Source: Consotaella salsifontis (GTDB taxonomy: Bacteria > Pseudomonadota > Alphaproteobacteria > Rhizobiales > Rhizobiaceae). From it: 64,000 bases of DNA. Made by a program: the position numbers and the translations under genes. The stretch lies in contig NZ_FUXL01000004.1 in the NCBI RefSeq assembly GCF_900167365.1, positions 1 through 64,000 on the forward strand, written 5' to 3'. The stretch's first letter is position 1. Each line of letters begins with the position of its first letter. Shown here one piece after another: positions 43,328 to 52,250 of this stretch. Below the pieces are notes generated by a model that was given only the letters and a program-made list of their open reading frames with translations, made no database searches and was not told the origin of the DNA.

Positions 43328-44446
43328 TCATTCGGCGGGGTGGAGGAAGGCGGTCTCTGCCGCCCCGGTCGCGGGGCGCTTAGGCATCGGCAGAAGCGCG
43401 GTGATGACGACCAGCAGGAAGAGGCAAAGACCGGCGGTGCCGACGATGCCGAGAAGCCCCTCGGCGCCGCGTGGCAGCGCGTACTCGTAAAATCCGGCGC
43501 CGGTCTTTGGGATCGACTGGCCGTCGATGAAGACCGTCCAGCGGAACATCCAGGCGCTGTGGATGGCGATGAGCCCGGTCAGGATGCCTGTGCCTCTCGG
43601 CTTCACCAGCGCGATGAGGAACGGGACGAGGGTCGCGAGCGCCGCCCAAATTGCTGTGTTGCGCCATGCCGGAGAGGCGGCGACTGTCCTCAGGGCCTGG
43701 GCATTGGCGGCATCCAGATCGAAATAGCCGAGGCCGAGCCAAACCATGCCAAGAACCATGACGCCGGCCAGCACCAGGGCGAGCAAGCGGTTGGCCTTCA
43801 CCTCGACGCGGGCATCGCCGTCGCCGACGATCGGGTTCAGCACGAGAACCAGCCCAAGTGCGCCGGCGAGACCGGTCAGCAGGAACTGGAAGGGCAGGAG
43901 CGGCGTGTGCCAGAGGATTTGGGCACGAACGACATAGACTTCCACGCCCGTATAGAGCGCCACCAGCCCCGCCCCGACGAGAACCACGGCTCCGGCGAGC
44001 TTCATCAGGCCGGCACCGCGCGGCTCGCCCATGGCCACCAGGCGGTAGAGCCGGCCAAGGCGACTATCGACCCTTCCCTGGGCCGCGATCTCGGGGCGCA
44101 GCGCCGCCCAGGCATAGAAGAGCAGGCCGCCGATATAGACAGGGATGAAGAAGGAGCCCCACCACATCCAGGAATGCGGACGCCAGGCGACATAGAAGTG
44201 CCAGAAGCGGTTCGGCTGATGCAGGTCGGAGACGAGGGCAACGGGCGCCGCGAGCCCGCAGACCAGGGCGACGACGAGAGCGAGGCGGCTCAGCTTCGTC
44301 CAGTTCGGCCGCCCGATCCAGTAGCCCGGCAGCGAGAGAAGGACGGCGCCGACCGAGATGCCGATCAGGAAGAAATACTGTACTGCCCAGGGTAGCCAGG
44401 CGACTTCCCGCGTCACGTTGATGAGTTCGAGGATGTGTTCGTCCAT
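43328..44446 (-). CDS. ttrC: Tetrathionate reductase membrane subunit C (NrfD-like quinol oxidase)
   Basis: 372 residues from the ATG at 44446. It is an NrfD/PsrC-type protein with about nine membrane segments (WAVQYFFLIGISVGAVLL; PYRLVAMGEP-type loops). It oxidises quinol in the membrane and passes electrons to TtrB. It lies between ttrB (106-base gap) and ttrA (26-base gap), the classical B-C-A order. Confidence 0.85.
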   Translation of the reverse strand: MDEHILELINVTREVAWLPWAVQYFFLIGISVGAVLLSLPGYWIGRPNWTKLSRLALVVALVCGLAAPVALVSDLHQPNRFWHFYVAWRPHSWMWWGSFFIPVYIGGLLFYAWAALRPEIAAQGRVDSRLGRLYRLVAMGEPRGAGLMKLAGAVVLVGAGLVALYTGVEVYVVRAQILWHTPLLPFQFLLTGLAGALGLVLVLNPIVGDGDARVEVKANRLLALVLAGVMVLGMVWLGLGYFDLDAANAQALRTVAASPAWRNTAIWAALATLVPFLIALVKPRGTGILTGLIAIHSAWMFRWTVFIDGQSIPKTGAGFYEYALPRGAEGLLGIVGTAGLCLFLLVVITALLPMPKRPATGAAETAFLHPAE

Positions 44447-44552
44447 CGCTGATGGCTCCGAATGCCCCCTGCGCCCATGGTCCATGGCCGGCGTCAGGGT
44501 GGAGAAACTGGAAAAGCGGGCGCTCCTGCGCCCGGCGGCCGCGCGACGCCGA

Positions 44553-45287
44553 TCAGACTAGCGAGGGTTCGGCCTTCGCCCGGCTCGGCCGCCAGAGGGT
44601 CGGCGTGCCGTCGACGCGGCCCTGGAACTCGGCCTCGAGCCCAATATAGAAGACGCGGGGGTCCGTTCCCTCGCCCGGCTTCAGGACCTTGACGTCCTCG
44701 CTCGCCACCAGCTTCGAGACCGTGCTCTCCGGATCGTTCAGATCGCCGAAGATGCGGGCGCCGCCGACGCAGGTTTCGACGCAGGCCGGCAGAAGCCCCG
44801 CATCCACCCGATGAACGCAGAAATTGCACTTATCGGCGGTCAGCGTCTCATGATTGATGAAACGCGCATCATACGGGCAGGCCTGGACACAGTAGCCGCA
44901 GCCGACGCACACGGAGTTGTCCACCACGACGATGCCGTCCTGGCGCTGATAGGTGGCGCCCGTCGGGCAGACCGGCGTACAGGGCGGATTTTCGCAGTGG
45001 TTGCAGAGACGCGGCAGCATATAGGTCGCCGACTTGCCGTTCTCGGCTACCTCGTAGGTCGAGACGATGGTGCGGAAGCTGTCCTCCGGCACCCTATTCT
45101 CCATGATGCACGCCATGGTGCAGGCTTGGCAGCCGACACATTTGCGAAGGTCGACGACCATCGCCCAACGGTGGGCGGCGTCGCCGCCGTGGCGCGCCTC
45201 GCGCGCTTCGACGGTCGCGGGCTGAAGGGTGGCCGTGCCGACGGCGGCGGCGCCAAGTCCTAGAAAGTTGCGTCGTGATCGGTCCAT
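44553..45287 (-). CDS. ttrB: Tetrathionate reductase iron-sulfur subunit B
   Basis: 244 residues from the ATG at 45287 (GGAGAG upstream). A Tat motif SRRNFLG is at the N-terminus. Four ferredoxin-type cysteine clusters follow (CVGCQACTMAC; CNHCENPPCTPVC; CVGCGYCVQAC; CNFC...CVETC), enough for four 4Fe-4S clusters linking TtrC to TtrA. First structural gene of the reductase operon. Confidence 0.9.
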   Translation of the reverse strand: MDRSRRNFLGLGAAAVGTATLQPATVEAREARHGGDAAHRWAMVVDLRKCVGCQACTMACIMENRVPEDSFRTIVSTYEVAENGKSATYMLPRLCNHCENPPCTPVCPTGATYQRQDGIVVVDNSVCVGCGYCVQACPYDARFINHETLTADKCNFCVHRVDAGLLPACVETCVGGARIFGDLNDPESTVSKLVASEDVKVLKPGEGTDPRVFYIGLEAEFQGRVDGTPTLWRPSRAKAEPSLV

Positions 45288-45365
45288 GCCACTCTCCGCC
45301 TCGTTCCGCGCAAAGGCGCGGGCCATCTGACTGCGAGGCTAGCGGCTGGACAGGGTCGATCCCAT

Positions 45366-45396
45366 TGGGGGAAACCCCAGACTTTTCAGGGTTTTC
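45366..45396 (-). promoter_or_regulatory. Candidate regulator site upstream of ttrB
   Basis: Within the 167-base gap between ttrR and ttrB, GGAAACCC (45370-45377) and GGGTTTTC (45389-45396) form an imperfect inverted repeat (7 of 8) spaced by 11 bases. A compact TGGGG-gaaa-CCCCA (45366-45379) overlaps its left half. The site is 80-110 bases before the ttrB start, where a response-regulator activator would bind. Confidence 0.4.
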
Positions 45397-45454
45397 ACCG
45401 ATGACGATGTGTCGCGGAAGTGCGGTCATCCGCCGCATTCCCGCGCGCTTTTGG

Positions 45455-46066
45455 TCAAGCAGCGTCGATAAAGAGGCGCGTCAGTTCGGCCACGGACGCC
45501 ACCTCCAGCTTTTCCATGATGTTGTGACGGTGGACCTCGACGGTCTTGAGGCTGAGGTTGAGTTCGGCGGCGATCGCCTTGCTCGGCCTGCCCTCCACCA
45601 CCCGTTCCGCCACCTGCCTCTCACGCGCCGTCAGGCGCGAGAGGCGCGCCTCCAGGTCCGCGCGCCTTGCGCGGTCGTCGTAGGTTGTGAAGGATCTTGC
45701 CAGAGCCGCGTTCACCCGGTCGAGCAACATCTGGTCGTTGAACGGCTTCTCGATAAAATCGACGGCGCCGGAGCGAAGCGCCCTCACCGCCATGGGCACA
45801 TCGGCATGGCCGGTAATGACGACGACGGAGAGAAGCGATTCCGTGTTTGCCAGCGCGTCCTGAAGCTCCAGTCCGCTCATGCCCGGCATTCTGACATCGG
45901 TGACGAGACAGCCAGGCCGCCCCGGGCGAAGTGCGGCCAGGAAATCCTCCGCCGAGGCAAAGGCTTCAACCTTGAGGCCAAGCGAGCCGATGAGCCAGGC
46001 AAGGGAATCGCGCATGGCCGCATCGTCGTCGACGACATAGACGATCCGCTCCGGTTCGGCCTTCAT
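45455..46066 (-). CDS. ttrR: Tetrathionate response regulator (FixJ/NarL type)
   Basis: 203 residues. The receiver domain has acidic residues Asp13-15 and phospho-acceptor Asp57 (VTDVRMPG); a LuxR-type helix-turn-helix follows (about 140-200: LTARERQVAERV; KTVEVHRHNIMEKL). Overlaps ttrS by four bases. Its expected role is to activate ttrBCA when TtrS detects tetrathionate. Confidence 0.87.
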   Translation of the reverse strand: MKAEPERIVYVVDDDAAMRDSLAWLIGSLGLKVEAFASAEDFLAALRPGRPGCLVTDVRMPGMSGLELQDALANTESLLSVVVITGHADVPMAVRALRSGAVDFIEKPFNDQMLLDRVNAALARSFTTYDDRARRADLEARLSRLTARERQVAERVVEGRPSKAIAAELNLSLKTVEVHRHNIMEKLEVASVAELTRLFIDAA

Positions 46067-47919
46067 CGTTTTCCTTCCTTGTTCAACGTCGGGAGTGTGA
46101 AGGCGACGATCGCACCGCCATCGGGGTTGTCGCGCGCGGTCAGATGCCCGCCATGGGATTCGATGATGGTGCGGCAGATCGAAAGGCCGAGCCCCATCCC
46201 GTCGCGCTTGGTGGTGAAATAGGCCTCAAAAAGGCGCTGGCTGGCTTCAAGCGAGAAGCCCGGCCCGTGATCGGCAACGGAGACCTCCACCTTTCCCGGC
46301 TCGGCGAGATGGCTTGCTATCCTGATGCCCTTCAACCGCGCGGCGTCGTCCGTCATCGCGTCGAGAGCGTTTTTCACGAGATTGATCACCACCTGCTCGA
46401 TCTGGACCGGATCGGCCGCGACCGCCGGAAGCCCTTCGCCGAGATCGAGAGCAAGTGGCACGCGATCGCCGCGGGCGCGTGGCTCGCACAGCGCAAGCGC
46501 CGAGGAGATGGCGGCGTTGACATCGGTGGCTCCGAGCTGGATCGGGCGCTTCTTTACGAAGGCGCGGATGCGCGCGACGACCTTGCCGGCACGCTCGGCC
46601 TCGTGAGCGATGGCCTCCGTCGCCGACACGAGGTCCTCGGGGCGCGCGAGCCCCGCGCTGATCCGCCGTGTGCAGCCGCGCGCATAGTTGGCGATGGCGC
46701 CGAGCGGCTGGTTCAGCTCGTGGGCAAGGTTGCTCGCCATCTCGCCCAGGATCGAGAGGCGGCCGACATGGTCCATCTCGCGCTGGCGCTCGCGCGCCTC
46801 GTCCTCGGCGCGGCGGCGCTCCGCCATCTCGCGGCGAAGCTCCAGGTTGACCGCCTCCAGCTCGCCGGTCCGCACCTTCACCAGATGCTCGACGCGCAGC
46901 GCATGCCATATCCACCAGGCGAGCGCGATCAGCGCCATGACGAGCCAGTGCCAGTTCGCCTTCGCGACATCGAGAAGCGAAGGATTGCGCAGATTGGCGT
47001 AGGGGCCGATCCTCAACGCCCAGAAGAGGGCGTGGACCGGCTGATAGTCCATGGGAACGCTCCAGCCTTCGTAATTGCCGGCGACCGCCGCGGGATCGTC
47101 GCTTCGCATCTCGAACAGCGCGATGGCGACCTTCTTGGCAAGGGCCTCCGGCGTCGCCGCAAGCCGCGCGAACGGCCAGTCGGGATAGAGCGGCGTCGAC
47201 AGAAGGCAGTCGAAGCCCGGCACGTTCCGCTCTCCGAGAACGTGGAAGTCCGAGAGCTTCACCCGCCCCTCCCGGGCAAGGTCCTCCAGAACGCAGGCGC
47301 GCATGATTCCGGCGTCCACCTCGCCCCGCGTCACGGCGAAGGCGATGCGATCGACGGGAAAGCCGGAGAACCGCAGCTCCGAAAGATCCTTGAACGGGTC
47401 GACGCCCGCCTTCAGCATCTCTCCCCAGCCGATCTGGAAACCGCCGAAGGCTTCGGCATCGACGGCGATGACGCTGCGCCCTCTGAGATCGGCCAGAGTG
47501 GTGATGTCCTTTTCGTCGCGCCGTGTCACGATGACCGAGCCGACCGCGCCGCCCGACTCGCCCGAGCGCAGCGAATGGAGCGTGGCGATGCGCGAGACGC
47601 CGAACGCCGCTTCGAGCTCGACATAGTTGCCGGTGTTGGTGAGGATGAAGTCGACGCTGCCTTCCGCCACGGCCTTGCGAATCCCGGCAAGGTCGAGCGC
47701 GACCATGACGACGTCGTCGTCCGGCAGCGCGCGCGAAAGATAGCCGATCGTCGGCCCCCAAACCGCCTCGGCATGGTCCCCGCCGCGATAGGCGAGGACC
47801 CCGACACGAATGGGCGCGGCAATCGCGCCCCTGGAGCTCGCTGTCCCGACTATCGCCAGAAGCAGCGCGACGAGGATCGCGATGACGGCTCGCCGTGGAG
47901 GAACGTGGCAGTCGATCAT
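46063..47919 (-). CDS. ttrS: Tetrathionate sensor histidine kinase
   Basis: 618 residues. A signal or anchor segment (about 10-35) leads into a PhnD-like periplasmic binding domain (IRVGVLAYRGGDHAEAVWGP onward to about 305), then a membrane segment (about 325-345), a coiled coil and the kinase core. His400 in NLAHELNQPLG is the phosphorylation site, with NLVKNALDAM (N box), DHGPGF (G1) and GMGLGLSICR (G2). A PhnD-like sensor domain on a kinase is the hallmark of TtrS. Start chosen by the overlap and signal sequence. Confidence 0.87.
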   Translation of the reverse strand: MIDCHVPPRRAVIAILVALLLAIVGTASSRGAIAAPIRVGVLAYRGGDHAEAVWGPTIGYLSRALPDDDVVMVALDLAGIRKAVAEGSVDFILTNTGNYVELEAAFGVSRIATLHSLRSGESGGAVGSVIVTRRDEKDITTLADLRGRSVIAVDAEAFGGFQIGWGEMLKAGVDPFKDLSELRFSGFPVDRIAFAVTRGEVDAGIMRACVLEDLAREGRVKLSDFHVLGERNVPGFDCLLSTPLYPDWPFARLAATPEALAKKVAIALFEMRSDDPAAVAGNYEGWSVPMDYQPVHALFWALRIGPYANLRNPSLLDVAKANWHWLVMALIALAWWIWHALRVEHLVKVRTGELEAVNLELRREMAERRRAEDEARERQREMDHVGRLSILGEMASNLAHELNQPLGAIANYARGCTRRISAGLARPEDLVSATEAIAHEAERAGKVVARIRAFVKKRPIQLGATDVNAAISSALALCEPRARGDRVPLALDLGEGLPAVAADPVQIEQVVINLVKNALDAMTDDAARLKGIRIASHLAEPGKVEVSVADHGPGFSLEASQRLFEAYFTTKRDGMGLGLSICRTIIESHGGHLTARDNPDGGAIVAFTLPTLNKEGKR

Positions 47920-47991
47920 GGCGGCGAACCTTGCACAACTTCGCCGCGCTGATGATGCGTAGGATCAAATGCGCGTGGGCGCGGCCGGAAA

Positions 47992-49140
47992 TCAGCCGCG
48001 CGGAGTGATCTCCCGGACGCCGGGGCCGGCGACGCAGTCGTAGATCGGCGGCGTGATGCCGGTCGCAGCGTGGTAGCCCTCGACAAGCGCGCGCTCAAAA
48101 TCCTCCGCCGCCTCGTCCGCGACCAGCGACACCGTGCAGCCGCCGAAGCCGCCGCCCGTCATGCGCGAGCCGTAGACCCCCCGCTGCGCCAGCGCGATTT
48201 CCACCAGCTGGTCGATCTCGGGACAGGTGATCTCGTAGTCGTCTTTCATGCTGGCGTGGGATTCGACCATCAGCTGGCCAAAGCGCCAGGGATCATCGGA
48301 GGCCAGCGCATCGACGGCGGCGAGCACCCGCGCATTCTCGCTGACGACGTGCCGGCAGCGGCGATAGGTGGTCTCGGGCAGAAGGTCGCGATGAGCCTCG
48401 AGAGCCTCGGGAGAAACGTCGCGCAGCGCCGTGATCTCTCCCATCGCGGGCTTCAGAAGCTCCACCCCGCGCTCGCAATCCTGACGACGTAGATTGTACT
48501 CGCCGCTGGCGAGCTCATGATGGACCATGGAATTGCAGATGACGATGCGCGTGCCCTGCGGGATCGCCACGGTTCGCGTCGAAAGGCTCCGGCAGTCGAT
48601 GAGCAGCGCATGGCCCGCGACGCCGCAGCAGGAGATGAACTGGTCCATGATGCCGCAGCGCATGCCGACGAACTCGTTTTCCGCCTTCTGGCAGAGCTTG
48701 GCGAGTTCGGGCAGCGCGATCTCCTCGCCCGCCAGCCGAACCAGCGAATAGCCGACCGAGACTTCGAGAGCCGCCGAGGAGCTGAGACCCGAGCCGGTGG
48801 GCACGTTGCTGTCGACGACAAGCGAGGCGCCCGTGAGACGGTGGCCGGCCCTTTGAAGCATGACCACGACCCCGCGCACATAGTCGCTCCAGTCGCGGCG
48901 GGGCGCCGGATCGCTTTCGTCGAGATTGAAGGAGAACTCGGCGCCATTCATCCGGGATCGGACCGTGACGGTGCGGTCGGCGCGAGGCTCGGCCTCGATG
49001 CGCGTCGTCATGTCCAGCGCCACCGGCAGCACGAAGCCGTCATTATAGTCGGTGTGCTCGCCGATCAGGTTGACGCGGCCAGGGGCGGCAAAGCCGCGCG
49101 GGCCGGCTGCAGAACGGTGCTGGGCGGTGTCCGAGGTCAT
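47992..49140 (-). CDS. galK: Galactokinase
   Basis: 382 residues from the ATG at 49140, matching the usual GalK length; a TTG at 49173 would add 11 residues. GHMP-kinase motifs are present: the galactokinase signature GRVNLIGEHTDYNDGFVLP, the phosphate loop VPTGSGLSSSAALE and the late GSRMTGGGFGG. It phosphorylates galactose at C1. No galT, galE or galactose transporter is adjacent. It lies 72 bases upstream of ttrS on the same strand, probably by chance, and is divergent from paaX. Confidence 0.92.
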   Translation of the reverse strand: MTSDTAQHRSAAGPRGFAAPGRVNLIGEHTDYNDGFVLPVALDMTTRIEAEPRADRTVTVRSRMNGAEFSFNLDESDPAPRRDWSDYVRGVVVMLQRAGHRLTGASLVVDSNVPTGSGLSSSAALEVSVGYSLVRLAGEEIALPELAKLCQKAENEFVGMRCGIMDQFISCCGVAGHALLIDCRSLSTRTVAIPQGTRIVICNSMVHHELASGEYNLRRQDCERGVELLKPAMGEITALRDVSPEALEAHRDLLPETTYRRCRHVVSENARVLAAVDALASDDPWRFGQLMVESHASMKDDYEITCPEIDQLVEIALAQRGVYGSRMTGGGFGGCTVSLVADEAAEDFERALVEGYHAATGITPPIYDCVAGPGVREITPRG

Positions 49141-49330
49141 GATCGTCTCGCGGGTGATCCAGGCCTTTTTCAATCACCCGAACCAAGCGGTTTGTCGAGG
49201 GGCGATATTGTGCCGCTTCGTCGCTGCCCATCGGTTCAGCGGATCTCTCTGTGCTTGAGATCGGCAGGCAGGCAAGGGATGATAGACGCGATCACCACGC
49301 GCCTTTTGAGGCGCCGGGAGAGGACGGAGA

Positions 49331-50233
49331 ATGGCGGACCAGCAGCGACAGGCGGAAGCAAGTCCGGACGAGGATGCTTCGGCTTCGATAGATGCGGCCT
49401 TCGTCGCCGTTCTGGAACATGCCCCTCCCCGCGCCGCCGCCTTCATCGTCACGCTTTACGGCGACGTTGCCGCCCCGCGCGGCGGCGAGCTCTGGATGGG
49501 AAACGTCATCGACGCCTGCTCCGAACGCGGCATTTCGGAGACGCTCGTGCGTACCGCCGTTTCGCGGCTGGCGGCGGCCGGCCAGCTGGTCGGAGAGCGT
49601 GTCGGCCGCCGCAGCCACTATCGGCTGACGCCGGCGGCACGGGCCGAGTTCGCCGCAGCCGCCGCGATTCTCTTTTCCTCGGCCGCACCGCCCAAACACT
49701 GGCTCCTTGTCCGTCCGCGCGAAGGAATGGGAGAGGAAGAGTTGCGCCGTGCCGGCTGGGCAGCGCTGGGAGGGGGGCTCTTCGTCGCGTCAGAACGGCC
49801 GGATATTCGCGCTCCTTCCGGCCTCCTCATGCGCTGCGAGACGATCGCGAGTATTGACGATCTGCCGGCCTTTGCGGCCGAACGCTGGCCACTGGGCGAA
49901 CATGACGCGGCCTATCGCGGCTTCATCGCCCGTTTCGCGCCGCTGGAGCTGACGCTCGCCCAAGGTGCGGGCCTTTCCGGCGGCCGCGCGCTGGCGCTTC
50001 GCCTTGCCCTCGTGCACGAATTCCGCGCCGTGGTGCTTCGCGATCCGCGCCTGCCGGCAGCTGCCCTCCCCGCAGACTGGCCCGGCCGCGAAGCACGGGC
50101 GCTTTTCGCGAACCTCTATCGCCGGCTCTCGGGCAGCGCCGACGCACATATCGGCCGCCATTTCGTTTCGGCCGAAGGCGCCCTGCCCGCGGAAACGCCC
50201 GAGACGCGCCGCCGCCTGGATGCGCTCGGCTGA
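49331..50233 (+). CDS. paaX: PaaX-family transcriptional regulator
   Basis: 300 residues. N-terminal winged helix (about 35-100: AAFIVTLYGDVAAPRGGELW; ETLVRTAVSRLAAAGQLV) followed by the PaaX middle and C-terminal domains (KHWLLVRP onward). PaaX represses phenylacetate catabolism and is released by phenylacetyl-CoA. Location at the edge of the paa locus supports the call. It converges on the hydratase/dehydrogenase gene with 9 bases between the stops. Confidence 0.85.
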   Translation: MADQQRQAEASPDEDASASIDAAFVAVLEHAPPRAAAFIVTLYGDVAAPRGGELWMGNVIDACSERGISETLVRTAVSRLAAAGQLVGERVGRRSHYRLTPAARAEFAAAAAILFSSAAPPKHWLLVRPREGMGEEELRRAGWAALGGGLFVASERPDIRAPSGLLMRCETIASIDDLPAFAAERWPLGEHDAAYRGFIARFAPLELTLAQGAGLSGGRALALRLALVHEFRAVVLRDPRLPAAALPADWPGREARALFANLYRRLSGSADAHIGRHFVSAEGALPAETPETRRRLDALG

Positions 50234-50242
50234 AAAGGCGCC

Positions 50243-52249
50243 TCAACCGGCAGAAAGAAAAGCCGCCAGGGCCGGAGACGGAGGCCTTCCGAGATCGTCG
50301 GCGAACCTCTTCGCGCCACGCCGACTGGCGTGAAACATCGGCCCGCCTCGCCAGCGCGGAAAGCCGTAGCCATGGATTTCGACGAGATCGATGTCCTTGG
50401 CCGCGACGGCAATGCCCTCGGCGAGAATCGCCGCACCTTCCTCCGCCATCTCGGAGACGAGCCGCGCCGCAATCGCTTCACCGGAAAGGGACGGGCCGCC
50501 GCCGACATGCGCCGCCAGCAATTCCCCGACCTCGGAGGAAGGGGTCGGCGCTGCGGCACTCTCGGCGTAGTCATACCAGCCGGCGCCGGTCTTGCGCCCC
50601 TTTCGCCCGACGCGCACCAGAATATCGGCCAGCGTCTCCAGCACCGGCTCGCCCGCCGCCCGCGCGCCCTCGCGCTGGAGATAGGCGATGTCGAGGCCGC
50701 CCATGTCCTGCGCCTCGAACGGCCCCATCCTGAAGCCGAAGCCGCGCATCGCCGCATCGATATCGGCGATGGCCGCGCCTTGGCGAAGAAGGTCTTCCGC
50801 CGCCGCGCGGTATCTCTTCAGGATGCGGTTGCCGATGAAGCCCTCACAGATGCCGGCCTTGACCGGCACCTTGCCAAGCCGCGCGGCGAGCGCGAAGGCC
50901 GTGGCCAGCACCTCGGGGGCGGTTTCGGGCAGCGGCACGATCTCCAGGAGCTTCATGACGTGGGCGGGCGAGAAGAAGTGGAGCCCAACATAACGCTCGG
51001 GATCGCCAAGCCCCGCCACGATGCGGCGGGGATCGAGATAGGAGGTGTTGGTGGCAAGGATCGCGTCCGGTCGGCAGACCCCGTCGAGCCGGGCGAAGAC
51101 GTCGCGCTTGACGCCGATCTCCTCGAACACCGCCTCGATGACGAGATCCGCATCACCCAGGGCGCGTATCTCGGTGGTGACGGACAGACCGGCGAGAAGC
51201 TCATCTGCCTCGGGTTCGCTCACCAGAGCGCGCTTCACCATGCCGCCGACGAGATCGCGGAAATTGTCAAGGCCGCGCGCGGCAGCCGCCTCGTCCCGCT
51301 CCAGAAGGACCACCGGCAGTCCGGTTCGGCGCAGCGCCAGCGCGATGCCCGCGCCCATGGTGCCACCGCCGACAACGCCGGCCGAGCGGATCGGCCGCGG
51401 CTCGATGCCCTTGAGCTCGGGCGGCCGGCTCGCCGCGCGCTCGGCGAAGAAGACGTGGCGCAGCGCCGCCGCCTCGTCCGAAGCCCGAAGCTCCAGAAAC
51501 GTCGCGCGCTCGTGCGCCATGGCGGCGGCGAAGTCGGCCTCGGCTGCGCGCTTCAGGCAGGCGAGCGCGCGCAGCCGCGCGGCTCCCTCTCCGCGCTTGG
51601 CAAGTCGCGTTTCCGCCTCCACCCAGAACCCTTCGTGCGGTGCGGCAACGTCTCGGGCGGCGAGCGGCGAGGGCATCGGTTTTCCCAGCGCCGCCCGCGC
51701 GAAGGAAAGAGCGGCCTGCCTCAGATCGCCCTCCGCAATCGCATCGATGAGGCCGATGGCCTTCGCCTCCTCCTCGCCGACGGGCTTGCCGCCCGTCACC
51801 AGCGCCACCGCCTTGTCGAAGCCGACGAGGCGCGGTGTCCTGACCGTGCCGCCAGCGCCGGGAACGACCCCGAGCGCCACCTCGGGAAAGCCGAGCCGCG
51901 TGCCGGGCGCGGCGATGCGGAAGCGGCAGCCGAGTGCGACCTCCATGCCGCCGCCCAGCGCCGCGCCGTGAATGGCGGCGATCCAGGGCTTCTTTGCCGT
52001 CTCGATCCGCGCGACCACATCGGGCAGATGGGGCGGCTCGGGCAGGCGGTCGAACTCCGAAACGTCCGCGCCGGCGATGAAGGCGCGCCCGGCCCCCATG
52101 AGCACCACCGCCTCGATGTCGGGGTCCGCGTCCGCCGCCTCGGCGGCGTCGATAAGCTCTTGGCGCAGATCGCGCGACAGGGCATTCACCGGTGGCGAGT
52201 CGACCGTGACAACGGCGATGGAGCCGTCCTTTTCCAGCGTAACGGCCAT
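50243..52249 (-). CDS. Fused enoyl-CoA hydratase / 3-hydroxyacyl-CoA dehydrogenase (FadJ-like)
   Basis: 668 residues. N-terminal crotonase domain (about 1-190: GAGRAFIAGADVSEF; IHGAALGGGMEVALG; FPEVALGVVPGAGGT) and C-terminal 3-hydroxyacyl-CoA dehydrogenase domains (about 295-665: GVVGGGTMGAGIA; LHFFSPAHVMKLLEIV). It can perform the hydration and oxidation steps that PaaF and PaaH carry out separately. It is the last gene of the paaN-liv operon, starting one base after livF. A general fatty-acid role is possible, but the operon favours phenylacetate breakdown. Confidence 0.87.
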   Translation of the reverse strand: MAVTLEKDGSIAVVTVDSPPVNALSRDLRQELIDAAEAADADPDIEAVVLMGAGRAFIAGADVSEFDRLPEPPHLPDVVARIETAKKPWIAAIHGAALGGGMEVALGCRFRIAAPGTRLGFPEVALGVVPGAGGTVRTPRLVGFDKAVALVTGGKPVGEEEAKAIGLIDAIAEGDLRQAALSFARAALGKPMPSPLAARDVAAPHEGFWVEAETRLAKRGEGAARLRALACLKRAAEADFAAAMAHERATFLELRASDEAAALRHVFFAERAASRPPELKGIEPRPIRSAGVVGGGTMGAGIALALRRTGLPVVLLERDEAAAARGLDNFRDLVGGMVKRALVSEPEADELLAGLSVTTEIRALGDADLVIEAVFEEIGVKRDVFARLDGVCRPDAILATNTSYLDPRRIVAGLGDPERYVGLHFFSPAHVMKLLEIVPLPETAPEVLATAFALAARLGKVPVKAGICEGFIGNRILKRYRAAAEDLLRQGAAIADIDAAMRGFGFRMGPFEAQDMGGLDIAYLQREGARAAGEPVLETLADILVRVGRKGRKTGAGWYDYAESAAAPTPSSEVGELLAAHVGGGPSLSGEAIAARLVSEMAEEGAAILAEGIAVAAKDIDLVEIHGYGFPRWRGGPMFHASRRGAKRFADDLGRPPSPALAAFLSAG

Positions 52250-52250
52250 C

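Noticed and set aside
47920-47991. FNR-like half-sites (TTGAT...ATCA) upstream of ttrS
   Set aside because: Spacing between the halves is 7 instead of 4 bases, so it does not fit an FNR box.
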